NCBI RefSeq assembly: GCF_002917105.1 | Contig: NZ_PQFZ01000033.1 | Location: forward strand, 1-37,649 | Source of the DNA: Allobosea psychrotolerans | GTDB lineage: Bacteria; Pseudomonadota; Alphaproteobacteria; Rhizobiales; Beijerinckiaceae | Direction: 5' to 3' | DNA: 37,649 nucleotides | Shown here: positions 28,081-37,394 of the stretch, piece by piece | Layout of the letters: the number at the start of each line of letters is the position of its first letter | How positions within the stretch are numbered: the stretch's first letter is position 1 | The notes under the pieces: model-generated | Databases searched by the model: none | The model's input: the letters and a program-made list of their open reading frames with translations, nothing else | What the model was told of the DNA's origin: nothing | Program-made: the position numbers and the translations under genes

Positions 28081-28641
28081 ATGCGGTCGCGACGGGGCAA
28101 GACATTGTCGCCGGCCGATATCGCGCTCTGGCGCGAAGTCGCGCGCTCGGTGACTCCGCTTCCCGGCCGCAAGCCGGTCGAGCCCGAGCAGCCGGAGCCA
28201 GCTGCGCCCACCCCCGTCATGGCCGAGGCCACTATTCTCGTGGTGGCTGCGAAGCCGGCCCAATCCAGACCGGCGCCACCGCCCTTGGCGCCGCTCGAAC
28301 GCCGCCTGCGCACCCAATTGCGGCGCGGCCAGCAGGGCGTCGAGGCGGTGATCGATCTGCACGGCATGCGCCAGGACGAAGCGCATCTGGCATTGCGCGC
28401 CTTTCTGCGGCGTGAGCAGGCGCGCGGCTGCAAGCTCGCGCTGGTCGTCACCGGCAAGGGCGCGGCGGGGGACAGCCTGTTCGGCGAGGAGCGTGGGGTG
28501 CTGCGCCGCATGGTGCCGCATTGGCTGCGCCTGCCCGATCTGCGTCCGCTGGTCGTCGGCTTCGAGGAGGCCGAGCAGCGCCATGGCGGAACAGGGGCGC
28601 TCTACATACGCCTGCGGCGCCAGCGCGAGATCGGGCCGTGA
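28081..28641 (+). CDS. Smr-domain protein
   Basis: A 186-residue protein with a disordered Pro/Ala-rich N-terminal part (about 25-75) and a C-terminal Smr domain, marked by DLHGMRQDEAHLALRAFL, VVTGKGAAG and GGTGALYIRLRR. Smr domains are found as nucleases or RNA-binding modules, including ribosome-rescue endonucleases. The DLHG motif is a conserved element of the domain. The substrate here is unknown. It starts two bases after the mltA stop and its TGA overlaps the next GTG, so it belongs to the tim44-mltA-smr-HTH operon. Confidence 0.88.
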   Translation: MRSRRGKTLSPADIALWREVARSVTPLPGRKPVEPEQPEPAAPTPVMAEATILVVAAKPAQSRPAPPPLAPLERRLRTQLRRGQQGVEAVIDLHGMRQDEAHLALRAFLRREQARGCKLALVVTGKGAAGDSLFGEERGVLRRMVPHWLRLPDLRPLVVGFEEAEQRHGGTGALYIRLRRQREIGP

Positions 28642-29018
28642 CCCCCTTCGGCCAGAGGGTGCGGGCGCTGCGGGCGGCCCGTGGCGTCACCCTGGCGCAA
28701 ATGGCGGGTGCGCTCGGCGTTACGCCCGCCTATCTCTCGGCGTTGGAGCACGGCAAGCGCGGTCGGCCGACCTTCGTGCTGATCCAGGGCGTCATCCATG
28801 TGCTGGGCGTGATCTGGGACGAGGCGGATGAATTGGTGCGCCTCGCTGATCTCTCGCATCCGCGTGTCACTGTCGATACGGCCGGACTCGATGCCGAGGC
28901 GACGCTGCTCGCCAACCGCCTCGCCCGCGAGATCGCGGTCCTGGAGCGCGACGAACTCAAACGTCTTGCGGATATTCTCGACGAAGCCGCGATTCGCCGC
29001 GCTGCGGCGCCGGATTGA
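28638..29018 (+). CDS. Small XRE-type helix-turn-helix regulator
   Basis: A 126-residue protein with an N-terminal XRE/Cro-like DNA-binding domain (about residues 3-60, FGQRVRALRAARGVTLAQMAGALGVTPAYLSALEHGKRGRP) and a C-terminal helical part with EREALL-like acidic residues of unknown role. The GTG at 28638 is used because it overlaps the smr stop as GTGA and starts exactly before the domain; an in-frame ATG at 28521 would lie deep in smr. The conserved order mltA-smr-HTH in relatives suggests it may regulate the cluster or respond to envelope state. The target is unknown. Confidence 0.85.
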   Translation: MTPFGQRVRALRAARGVTLAQMAGALGVTPAYLSALEHGKRGRPTFVLIQGVIHVLGVIWDEADELVRLADLSHPRVTVDTAGLDAEATLLANRLAREIAVLERDELKRLADILDEAAIRRAAAPD

Positions 29019-29099
29019 GCCGGGCTTGCTTGACCCGAAGCCCGGCGGATGCAACACGCGCCGCCAACCTCTCCTTAAGATCAGCATCCGGACCTGTTC

Positions 29100-30098
29100 A
29101 TGAGCCATTCGCGCACCGACGTCCTCGCCCTCGGCAATGCCATCGTCGACGTCATCGCTTCCGCCGAGGAGGACTTCCTGGCCCAGCACGATCTCGCCAA
29201 GGGCGCGATGATGCTGATCGACGAGGCCCGCGCCGAGGCGCTCTACGCCGCCATGGGCCCGGGCAAGGTCATTTCCGGCGGTTCGGCCGCCAACACCATC
29301 GCCGGCCTCGCGTCCTTCGGCGGCAAGGGCGCCTTCATCGGCAAGGTCAAGGCCGACGAGCTCGGCAAGATCTACCGGCATGACCTGACCTCGCTCGGCG
29401 TGTCCTTCGACACCGCCTTCGCGACGGACGGTCCCGCGACCGCACGCTCCTTCATCATCGTCACGCCCGATGGCGAGCGCACGATGAACACCTATCTCGG
29501 CGCCTGCCAGGGGCTCACTGTCGGCGATGTCGATGCCAAGGCGGTCGAGAACGCCGACATCATCTATCTCGAAGGCTATCTCTGGGACCCGCCGGCAGCC
29601 AAGGAGGCCTTCCGCAAGGCCTCCGAGATCGCCCACAAGGCGGGCGGGCGCGTCGCCATCACCTTGTCGGATTCCTTCTGCGTCGATCGTTATCGCGACG
29701 AGTTCCTCGGCCTGATCCGCAATCGCATGGTCGACATCGTCTTCGCCAATGAGCACGAGCTGAAGAGCCTCTACCAGACCGCTGATTTCGAGACGGCGCT
29801 GGCAGCGTTGCGGGCCGAGAACATCCTCGCCGCCGTGACCCGTTCGGAAAAGGGGGCTCTGGCCGTGACGCCGGACGGCATCGTCGCCGAGCCGGTCTTC
29901 CCCGTCGAGCGCATCGTCGACAGCACCGGCGCGGGCGATCTCTTCGCTGCCGGTTTCCTCTTCGGCCTGACTTCGGGCCGCGAGGTGCGCGATGCGCTGC
30001 GCCTGGGCGCGCTCGCCGCTGCCGAGGTCATCAGCCATGTCGGCGCGAGGCCGGATATGAACCTGAAGGTCCTGGCAGGGAACGAAGGGCTGCTGTGA
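29100..30098 (+). CDS. PfkB-family kinase, probable adenosine kinase
   Basis: A ribokinase-fold sugar/nucleoside kinase of 332 residues. Signature 1 is SGGSAANTIAGLASFGG near residue 60, and signature 2 is DSTGAGDLFAAGFLFGL with the catalytic base Asp280. Close relatives in Rhizobiales are annotated as adenosine kinases (adenosine to AMP), but substrate choice cannot be read reliably from sequence alone. The start at 29100 follows HTH by 81 bases, so the gene may have its own promoter. A hairpin with a 13-bp stem lies just downstream. Confidence 0.85.
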   Translation: MSHSRTDVLALGNAIVDVIASAEEDFLAQHDLAKGAMMLIDEARAEALYAAMGPGKVISGGSAANTIAGLASFGGKGAFIGKVKADELGKIYRHDLTSLGVSFDTAFATDGPATARSFIIVTPDGERTMNTYLGACQGLTVGDVDAKAVENADIIYLEGYLWDPPAAKEAFRKASEIAHKAGGRVAITLSDSFCVDRYRDEFLGLIRNRMVDIVFANEHELKSLYQTADFETALAALRAENILAAVTRSEKGALAVTPDGIVAEPVFPVERIVDSTGAGDLFAAGFLFGLTSGREVRDALRLGALAAAEVISHVGARPDMNLKVLAGNEGLL

Positions 30099-30112
30099 GC
30101 CGCAGCCCCCCT

Positions 30113-30165
30113 GTCATTCCGGGGCGGCCCTCCGGGTTCTTCGCTGCGCGAAGCCCCGGGATGAC
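30113..30165. repeat. Hairpin after the PfkB kinase gene
   Basis: GTCATTCCGGGGC (30113-30125) pairs with GCCCCGGGATGAC (30153-30165) with one mismatch, and the interior can fold further (CTTCGC/GCGAAG). There is no T-tract. It is probably a transcript-stabilising hairpin or dispersed repeat rather than a true terminator. Confidence 0.6.
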
Positions 30166-30189
30166 CAGGTCGTCGCTCGTTCAACCTCC

Positions 30190-30825
30190 TCAATACAGCG
30201 TCGCCTTCACCCGCTCCGGCAGCGCCTTGTCATAGGCCTCGCCGTCGAAGGTCTCGACCTTGTCGTTCTTCTCCGTGATCGCGCGCAGGATCTGTCCGGC
30301 GCTCGGCAGGCTGCGCTTGTCGCGCTGTGCTGCCAGGTTCCACAGGTCGGCGCGCACCACTGCGCGCGAGCACTGGAAGTAGACGCTCTCCACCGCGACC
30401 ACGATCACGCAGGCCGGCAGCTTTCCGGCCATGGCGAAGCCCGCGCAGAGCTCGGGATCGCTCGAGAGCGTCGCGGTGCCGTTCACACGCAGCGTTTCGC
30501 CGTAACCCGGGATCAGGAAGAGCATTCCGATTCGATTGTCGAACAGGATATTTTTCAACGAATCCAAACGGTTATTGCCTCTTCTGTCCGGAATCAGGAG
30601 CGTTTTCGCGTCCCGGAGTCGCACGAAGCCCGGCATATCCCCACGCGGTGAGCAATCCAGGCCGTCCGGGCCATTGGTCGCGAGCACGAAAAACGGCGAG
30701 GCGGCGATCAGCGCCGCGTAATTCGCATCGACGTGATCGATCTCCTTGGCGACCGAGGCCGGGGCGATCGGGTTGGGATAGAGTGCCACAAGGTCATCGA
30801 GGGAGGTGAGTGTGTGGTCGGGCAT
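30190..30825 (-). CDS. PPOX-class (pyridoxamine oxidase-like) FMN-binding protein
   Basis: A 211-residue split-barrel protein of the pyridoxamine 5'-phosphate oxidase superfamily, resembling the group annotated as MSMEG_1061-like FMN-dependent proteins. Barrel blocks are SPFFVLATNGPDGLDCSPRGDMPGFVRL, LLIPDRRGNNRLDSLKNIL and IGMLFLIPGYGETLRVNGTA. The physiological substrate of this group is not known. The ATG at 30825 is chosen because GGAG lies six bases upstream; an ATG at 30837 contains that site. An 18-bp perfect palindrome (30843-30860) lies 17 bases before the start, so the gene is probably repressor-controlled. Confidence 0.82.
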   Translation of the reverse strand: MPDHTLTSLDDLVALYPNPIAPASVAKEIDHVDANYAALIAASPFFVLATNGPDGLDCSPRGDMPGFVRLRDAKTLLIPDRRGNNRLDSLKNILFDNRIGMLFLIPGYGETLRVNGTATLSSDPELCAGFAMAGKLPACVIVVAVESVYFQCSRAVVRADLWNLAAQRDKRSLPSAGQILRAITEKNDKVETFDGEAYDKALPERVKATLY

Positions 30826-30842
30826 GCCAATCTCCATGGTCG

Positions 30843-30860
30843 CAATAGTCTAGACTATTG
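30843..30860. promoter_or_regulatory. Perfect 18-bp palindrome, candidate operator of the PPOX gene
   Basis: CAATAGTCTAGACTATTG is its own exact reverse complement and stands immediately upstream of a divergently oriented gap. The AT-rich arms and 18-bp length fit a TetR- or MarR-type dimer site. No regulator gene is adjacent, so the cognate protein is unknown. Confidence 0.7.
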
Positions 30861-30910
30861 AGGATCAGCCGTCACCTCGGCTTTACGCCGACCGGACCGC
30901 CCATGCCATC

Positions 30911-31675
30911 TCAGGACAAGGCAAGGGCGATCGCCTGGGCCAAGCCGGCGGGATTCTCCCAGGCCATGGAATGGCCGGCAGATGGTATGATGGCGACGTC
31001 GACGCCGAGCCGGGGAAGGTCCTCCGCGTCGCTGCTTGGAAGGCTAGCCTCTCCGAACAGGACGCAGCGCGGCTGCGGCAGATCCGCCAGCATCTCGCGC
31101 CAGCTCGGGGTGCTGCCGGCGACCAATGAGCTGGCCCCGCGATGCGCAGCATAGGGGGCGCTGATGGCCAGCGATGCGGCCCAGACACCGTTGCCCTCGG
31201 CGCGGCTGGCCTGGACGAGCGCGTCATGGCCGCGTTCGATATAGTCGCGCTCGGCCATGGCGGCGATGCGCCGGCTGAAAAAGCCTCCGCCGGGCTCCAG
31301 ATTGGGCTCGCCGAGGACGAGCCGCCTGAGGCGCCCCGCCAGCATCCGCGCCGCCGTGATGGCCACCGCCCCGCCCATGCTGTGGCCGAACAGATCGAGT
31401 TCGGTCAATCGCGCATGCTCGGCCAATGCCACGATGCTGCGGGCATGGTCCTCGATGGTGTAGCCGAACCCGGTCGGCCGATCGCTGAAGCCGGAGCCCA
31501 GCAGGTCGACCAGGAGCACGCGCCGCCCCCGCAAGGCGGCGTCCGCCGCGACGCGCGGATAGTCGCAGGACGAGGCGCAGCCCAGCCCATGGATAAAGAG
31601 AAGCGCAGGGCCATCGCCCGCGATGTCGTGATAGCGCAGCTCCGCATCGGCGGCTGGAACGGTGAAAGACTTCAT
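30911..31675 (-). CDS. Alpha/beta hydrolase
   Basis: A 254-residue alpha/beta-hydrolase. The oxyanion-hole HG lies in LLFIHGLG (about 27-32), the nucleophile elbow GHSMGG has Ser99, and the catalytic His is in SAGHSMAWENP near residue 236. The acid is probably an Asp in SSDAEDLPRLG, but that is not certain. No signal peptide is visible. Substrate unknown; esterase, lactonase or C-C hydrolase activities are possible. It is leftward, ahead of the PPOX gene by 50-odd bases beyond the palindrome, so the two are separate units or loosely linked. Confidence 0.82.
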   Translation of the reverse strand: MKSFTVPAADAELRYHDIAGDGPALLFIHGLGCASSCDYPRVAADAALRGRRVLLVDLLGSGFSDRPTGFGYTIEDHARSIVALAEHARLTELDLFGHSMGGAVAITAARMLAGRLRRLVLGEPNLEPGGGFFSRRIAAMAERDYIERGHDALVQASRAEGNGVWAASLAISAPYAAHRGASSLVAGSTPSWREMLADLPQPRCVLFGEASLPSSDAEDLPRLGVDVAIIPSAGHSMAWENPAGLAQAIALALS

Positions 31676-31737
31676 TGATGGGCCCCGGTTTGCCGCGGAA
31701 GGCTGCGGCAGCTCGCATCATCGATCTGTCAGCATCG

Positions 31738-31764
31738 ATCCTGCTCTCACTCTGTGATGAGAGA
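31738..31764. repeat. 27-base dispersed module, copy 2
   Basis: Second copy of the module at 20615-20641, differing at two positions, in the same orientation. It lies in the gap between pnp and the alpha/beta hydrolase gene. Here it lacks the large palindrome arm that precedes it at copy 1. Confidence 0.75.
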
Positions 31765-31771
31765 TGAACAA

Positions 31772-31805
31772 TAAAAAACGCCCCGCATCCTGCGATGCGG
31801 GGCGT
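31772..31805 (-). terminator. Intrinsic terminator of pnp
   Basis: On the minus strand ACGCCCCGCATC, loop GCAG and GATGCGGGGCGT form a perfect 12-bp stem followed by six T residues. It is about 27 bases past the pnp stop. It is the strongest terminator in the window. Confidence 0.93.
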
Positions 31806-31807
31806 CT

Positions 31808-31823
31808 CGTTTCACGTGAATCG
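31808..31823. promoter_or_regulatory. parS-like site between pnp and its terminator
   Basis: CGTTTCACGTGAATCG matches the parS consensus at 13 of 16 positions. The central GTTTCACGTGAA is intact. Position 14 and the outermost pair are changed. It lies in the pnp 3' region, about 11 kb right of the origin. Confidence 0.55.
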
Positions 31824-31831
31824 CGCGCTGC

Positions 31832-34000
<2,169 letters not shown>

Positions 34001-34261
34001 GGATTTATCTTTCGGATCGGATGCGACCCGACCGGTGTCTCCGGCCCATGAGCAAGACGGCGGAAAGCTCGGGTTTTTGTGAAAATATGCGCCCGAGCGC
34101 TCGGCGATCCTGCCATGGACATCGAGGACGCCCGGCGGGTCATGCGGGAAGGCCGCCCCTTGCGGCTCCCGCGATGAAATCAGGACGCCGCCCCATTGCG
34201 GCAGATCCTGGAAAACCGCCCGGAGCGATGTCGCACCGGGCGTGAAGCAGTCAGCGCTCGA
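34001..34261. other. rpsO-pnp intergenic region
   Basis: The 261 bases contain the rpsO terminator (34211-34243) and a potential hairpin arm pair GCTCGGG / CCCGAGC (near 34066-34100) flanking an AT-rich stretch, in the region where E. coli pnp is RNase III-processed. Whether it has such a role here is unknown. No gene is apparent. Confidence 0.4.
34211..34243 (-). terminator. Intrinsic terminator of rpsO
   Basis: On the minus strand CGCCCGG (34242-34236) pairs with CCGGGCG (34223-34217), with inner pairs GCGA/TCGC, followed by GTTTTC. It may be partial, letting some transcripts continue into pnp. Confidence 0.72.
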
Positions 34262-34531
34262 TCAGCGGCGGATGCCGAGCTTCTCGATCAGGGTCTTATA
34301 GCGCGGCTCGCTCTTGCTCTTGAGATAGTCGAGCAGCGAACGGCGCTGCGAAACCATCTTGAGCAGGCCGCGACGCGAATGGTTGTCCTTGACATGCGAC
34401 TTGAAGTGGCCGGTCAGGTTGTTGATGCGCTCCGTCAGGATCGCGACCTGGACTTCCGGCGAGCCGGTGTCGTTCGGCTTCGTGGCATGTTCCTTCATGA
34501 GCGCAGTCTTGCGCTCGGCAGTGATCGACAT
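34262..34531 (-). CDS. rpsO: 30S ribosomal protein S15
   Basis: A primary 16S rRNA-binding protein of the small subunit, 89 residues (normal length). The family sequence is evident from MSITAERKTALMKEHA through TGSPEVQVAILTERINNLTGHFKSHVKDNHSRRGLL to LKSKSEPRYKTLIEKLGIRR. The ATG at 34531 has GAGGA upstream at good spacing. In most bacteria truB precedes rpsO; here the upstream neighbour is an HxlR regulator. Confidence 0.98.
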   Translation of the reverse strand: MSITAERKTALMKEHATKPNDTGSPEVQVAILTERINNLTGHFKSHVKDNHSRRGLLKMVSQRRSLLDYLKSKSEPRYKTLIEKLGIRR

Positions 34532-34683
34532 CGTGAGATCCTCATATTGGGGTTGATCTGGCGGGCCAGGCCGGGATGTCGTCCAGCAAGGTCCGAAGCC
34601 CGCAATCGCTCTCATCGAGGAGAGGACGCGCAGCCGGCTTTCACGCCGGTTGGCTGGGCATATACACGAAACGACGGGAAAGG

Positions 34684-35076
34684 CTAGCGCGACGCGGTTT
34701 CAGCCAGATCCGGCTCGGCCCCGCGGTCATAGCGCCGCTGCGCCGCCTCGACCGTGCCGATATGGGTTTCCGCCCAGATCCTCAGGCTGTCGACGGTCAC
34801 GGCCAGCGTCCGGCCGAGCTCGGTCAGCGAATATTCGACCGTGACCGGCACGGTCGGGAAGGCCTCGCGGCGGATGAGGCCGTCGCGCTCGAGGCTCTTC
34901 AGCGTCTGCGACAGCATCTTCTGGGAGATCGCTTGGATGCGCCGGCGCAGTTCGTTGAAGCGCAGCGTCTCATGCTCGAGCAGGATCAGGATCAGCACCG
35001 CCCATTTGTCGCCGATGCGGTCGAGCACCCGTCGCGTCGGGCATTGCGCATTGAAGGGGTCGGGGCGTTGCAGCAT
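34684..35076 (-). CDS. HxlR-family transcriptional regulator
   Basis: A 130-residue winged-helix regulator. The MarR-related HxlR domain runs from about residue 10 to 100: CPTRRVLDRIGDKWAVLILILL, LRFNELRRRIQAISQKMLSQTLKSLERDGLIRREAF, VEYSLTELG. One Cys is present near the N-terminus (NAQCPTR), the position used as a redox or electrophile sensor in several HxlR proteins; no other Cys is visible. It is divergent from the NAD(P)-binding gene, which is its likely target. Confidence 0.9.
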   Translation of the reverse strand: MLQRPDPFNAQCPTRRVLDRIGDKWAVLILILLEHETLRFNELRRRIQAISQKMLSQTLKSLERDGLIRREAFPTVPVTVEYSLTELGRTLAVTVDSLRIWAETHIGTVEAAQRRYDRGAEPDLAETASR

Positions 35077-35164
35077 GCGGGTTTCCTGGAAGTGACCATG
35101 TCTCGCGAAAGTGCCTTCTTTACGGAAGGAAATGGGCGAGCCATCTAGGTTCCATTGGAGTGGT

Positions 35165-35181
35165 AGTATCCATTAGATACT
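35165..35181. promoter_or_regulatory. Candidate HxlR operator
   Basis: AGTATC-CATTA-GATACT is a perfect 6-bp inverted repeat with a five-base spacer, in the 124-base gap between hxlR and the oxidoreductase, 20 bases before the latter's start. A second small repeat, TCCATTGGA (35151-35159), lies next to it. Confidence 0.6.
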
Positions 35182-35200
35182 GGAAAAACAGGACCGTGTC

Positions 35201-35812
35201 ATGACAATCGCACTCATCGGCGCCACCGGCTTCATCGGCTCGCGCATTCTGGCGGAGCTGGTCTCCCGCGGCCATAAGGTCACGGCCATCGTCCGCAATC
35301 CGGAGAAGGTTCCGGCGCTGGCGGGCGTCACCGCCGTCAAGGGCGACATCTTCGACAAGGATGGCCTCGCCCGGCTGCTCGCCGGCCATGAGGCCGTGAT
35401 CAGCTCCGTCCATTATCTGGCGAGCGATGCGGACGCCCTGCTCGGCGCCGTGAAGCAATCCGGCGTCAAGCGTTACCTCGTCGTCGGCGGCGCGGGCAGC
35501 CTGGAGGTCGCTCCCGGCGTGAAGCTGTTCGACACGCCCGATTTCCCGGCGGCCTACCATGCCGAGGCCAAGAAGGGCGGCGCCTATCTCGAGCTTCTGC
35601 GCCAGGAGGAGGCGCTGGACTGGAGCTTCCTGTCGCCCTCGGCCGTGATCGCTCCCGGCGAGCGGACCGGCAAGTTCCGTCTCGGCGGCGATCAATTGCT
35701 GGTCGATGGTGGCGGCAACAGCGCGATCTCCGCCGAGGATTTTGCGGTGGCGCTGGTCGACGAGCTGGAGAAGCCGGCCCATAGCCGCAAGCGCTTCACC
35801 GTCGGTTACTGA
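35201..35812 (+). CDS. NAD(P)-binding Rossmann protein (SDR-like, NmrA/YwnB type)
   Basis: A 203-residue atypical short-chain-dehydrogenase-fold protein. The dinucleotide loop is IGATGFIGSRILAEL (residues 6-20), and VVGGAGSLEVAPG and the DWSFLSPSAVIAPGERTGKFR block match NAD(P)H-binding YwnB/NmrA proteins. The Tyr-x3-Lys pair is not evident (AYHAEAKKGGAYLEL holds Tyr and Lys residues at a different spacing), so it may be a redox sensor or quinone-reductase-like enzyme. AGGA precedes the start by eight bases. Divergent from hxlR, a common pairing with electrophile or quinone stress. Confidence 0.82.
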   Translation: MTIALIGATGFIGSRILAELVSRGHKVTAIVRNPEKVPALAGVTAVKGDIFDKDGLARLLAGHEAVISSVHYLASDADALLGAVKQSGVKRYLVVGGAGSLEVAPGVKLFDTPDFPAAYHAEAKKGGAYLELLRQEEALDWSFLSPSAVIAPGERTGKFRLGGDQLLVDGGGNSAISAEDFAVALVDELEKPAHSRKRFTVGY

Positions 35813-35829
35813 AAAAACGCGCGGTTACT

Positions 35830-35867
35830 AAAAAAGGGCCGGCGCCACTTCGCGTCGGCCCTTTTTT
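35830..35867. terminator. Bidirectional terminator
   Basis: AAAAAAGGGCCG (35830-35841) and CGGCCCTTTTTT (35856-35867) form a perfect 12-bp stem with A- and T-rich ends, serving the converging oxidoreductase and Atu4866-like genes. The stop codon of the latter overlaps the T-tract. A CGGTTACT repeat (35803 and 35822) just before it looks like a slipped duplication. Confidence 0.9.
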
Positions 35868-36232
35868 CATGCGGCGCTGCGTGCGCCCGGCCTGATGAAG
35901 CGATGGTCCCCCAGCGTGAGAATGCCGCGGCGGGCCTCGCCGATCGCGGTACGGCCGGTATCGCCTTCGAAATACAGGCGCGACCCATCGACCTCATAGC
36001 GGCCGCGATAGATGTCGCGACCCGCACGGAGCGTCTTGCCATAGCGGCCATTCGGCAGGAGCGAGAGCCGGGTCGCCCCGTCATCGGCGATCCAGACGCC
36101 CATCATGGCGCGCTCGGCGGCGTTGGGCTGCATCAGGGCTTCGAGGTCGATCTCGAGCGGGCGGGTTGCGTTGGCGGCGCGGATGGATCCGGTGAGCGCG
36201 CTGAACGCGGTGAGAACGCGGTTGAATTGCAT
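35867..36232 (-). CDS. Atu4866-domain protein of unknown function
   Basis: A 121-residue protein with an N-terminal helical stretch and a C-terminal beta-rich domain (about 45-115): MMGVWIADDGATRLSLLPNGRYGKTLRAG, YRGRYEVDGSRLYFEGDTGRTAIGEAR, LTLGDHRF. This resembles the Agrobacterium Atu4866 structural family. Its function is not known. The ATG at 36232 has AGGAG seven bases upstream. It is divergent from an AraC-type regulator, which may control it. Confidence 0.75.
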   Translation of the reverse strand: MQFNRVLTAFSALTGSIRAANATRPLEIDLEALMQPNAAERAMMGVWIADDGATRLSLLPNGRYGKTLRAGRDIYRGRYEVDGSRLYFEGDTGRTAIGEARRGILTLGDHRFIRPGARSAA

Positions 36233-36448
36233 GGCTTGCTCCTGTGTTGCGAGCGGCTGGCCGATCGAGCCAGCGTGAGGAGATGAATGCCGCATGCAAG
36301 CTCGCGAGTGATAGACCGAAGCGCCGCAAGGATTGCCTGATCCTCCATGAATGCTGGCATCGGGTCGCAGGAGCTGCCAATTCATTGTATGAAAATCCAG
36401 GTGTCGGCGCCGGCTCAGCCAGCATCGACCCTATGATGGAGCGGTTGG
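36233..36448. other. Divergent promoter gap, Atu4866-like and AraC genes
   Basis: 216 bases between divergent starts. No clear palindrome or promoter pair was recognised; AraC-type sites are usually direct repeats and hard to spot by eye. Confidence 0.35.
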
Positions 36449-37369
36449 ATGCGGCAGGCGGACGAACTGGCGGCGGTGCTCGGCCGCCTCGTGACCTTGG
36501 ATGGTGTGCATCAGACGGCGATCCCGCGGCTCGCCCTGATCCGCTCCAGCCAGCCGACGGAGCCCATGCATGGGCTGCATCTGCCGGCGCTCTGCATCAT
36601 CGTGCAGGGCCGCAAGCAGGTCATGCTGGGCGAGCAGATCTATCTCTACGACCGGACGCATTATCTCGTCGTCTCCGTCGATCTGCCGATCATCGGCCAG
36701 GTGGTGGAGGCCAGCGCCGAGGCGCCGTATTTCTCGGTGCGGCTCGATCTCGACCCCGTCCAGCTCAGCGCGCTGATGCTGGAGAGCAAGCCCAATGCGA
36801 CCAGGTCCGGCGAGGGCGGTCATACCGGCGCCGGGCCGGGGCTTGCCGTGAATCCGGCAGCGCCCGAACTGCTCGATGCCATGTTGCGGCTGGTCAGGCT
36901 GCTGGAGACGCCGGATGACATCGCGGTTCTGGCGCCGCTGGCCGAACGCGAGATTCTCTACCGCCTGATGAATGGCGAACAGGCGGCGCGCCTGCGCCAG
37001 ATCGCGACGGCGGAAAGCAAGTTGCAGCAGGTGAACAAGGCCATAGGCTGGATCAGGCGCAACTACGACAAGACCTTCAGCATCGAGGCGCTGGCGTCCG
37101 AGGCCAGCATGAGCCCCTCGGCGCTGCATCAGCACTTCAAGGCGGTCACCGCGATGAGCCCGCTGCAGTATCAGAAGCAGTTGCGCCTGCAGGAGGCGCG
37201 ACGGCTCATCCTGGGCGCGGCGCTGGATGCTGCCTCCGCCGGTTTCAGGGTCGGCTATGAAAGCCCCTCGCAGTTCAGCCGTGAATATCGTCGGCTCTTC
37301 GGCGCGCCGCCGCTGCGGGACGTTGCAAGGCTGCGCGGCGCTTCAGCCCTGGAGATGGTAGGAGCCTGA
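36449..37369 (+). CDS. AraC-family transcriptional regulator
   Basis: A 306-residue regulator. The N-terminal AraC_N-type domain (about 15-150: TEPMHGLHLPALCIIVQGRKQVMLGEQIYLYDRTHYLVVSVDLPIIG) and C-terminal double helix-turn-helix (about 200-300: IGWIRRNYDKTFSIEALASEASMSPSALHQHFKAVTAMSPLQYQKQLRLQEARRLI, then GYESPSQFSREYRRLFGAPP) are complete. The ATG at 36449 has GGAG seven bases upstream. The effector is unknown. Its divergent neighbour, the Atu4866-like gene, is a plausible target. Confidence 0.92.
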   Translation: MRQADELAAVLGRLVTLDGVHQTAIPRLALIRSSQPTEPMHGLHLPALCIIVQGRKQVMLGEQIYLYDRTHYLVVSVDLPIIGQVVEASAEAPYFSVRLDLDPVQLSALMLESKPNATRSGEGGHTGAGPGLAVNPAAPELLDAMLRLVRLLETPDDIAVLAPLAEREILYRLMNGEQAARLRQIATAESKLQQVNKAIGWIRRNYDKTFSIEALASEASMSPSALHQHFKAVTAMSPLQYQKQLRLQEARRLILGAALDAASAGFRVGYESPSQFSREYRRLFGAPPLRDVARLRGASALEMVGA

Positions 37370-37394
37370 GGCTGCGCTCAGGCCCTCCCCTGCC

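Noticed and set aside
28602..30038. Open frame of 478 codons antisense to the PfkB kinase
   Set aside because: A shadow frame running across several genes of the opposite strand, with no protein signature.
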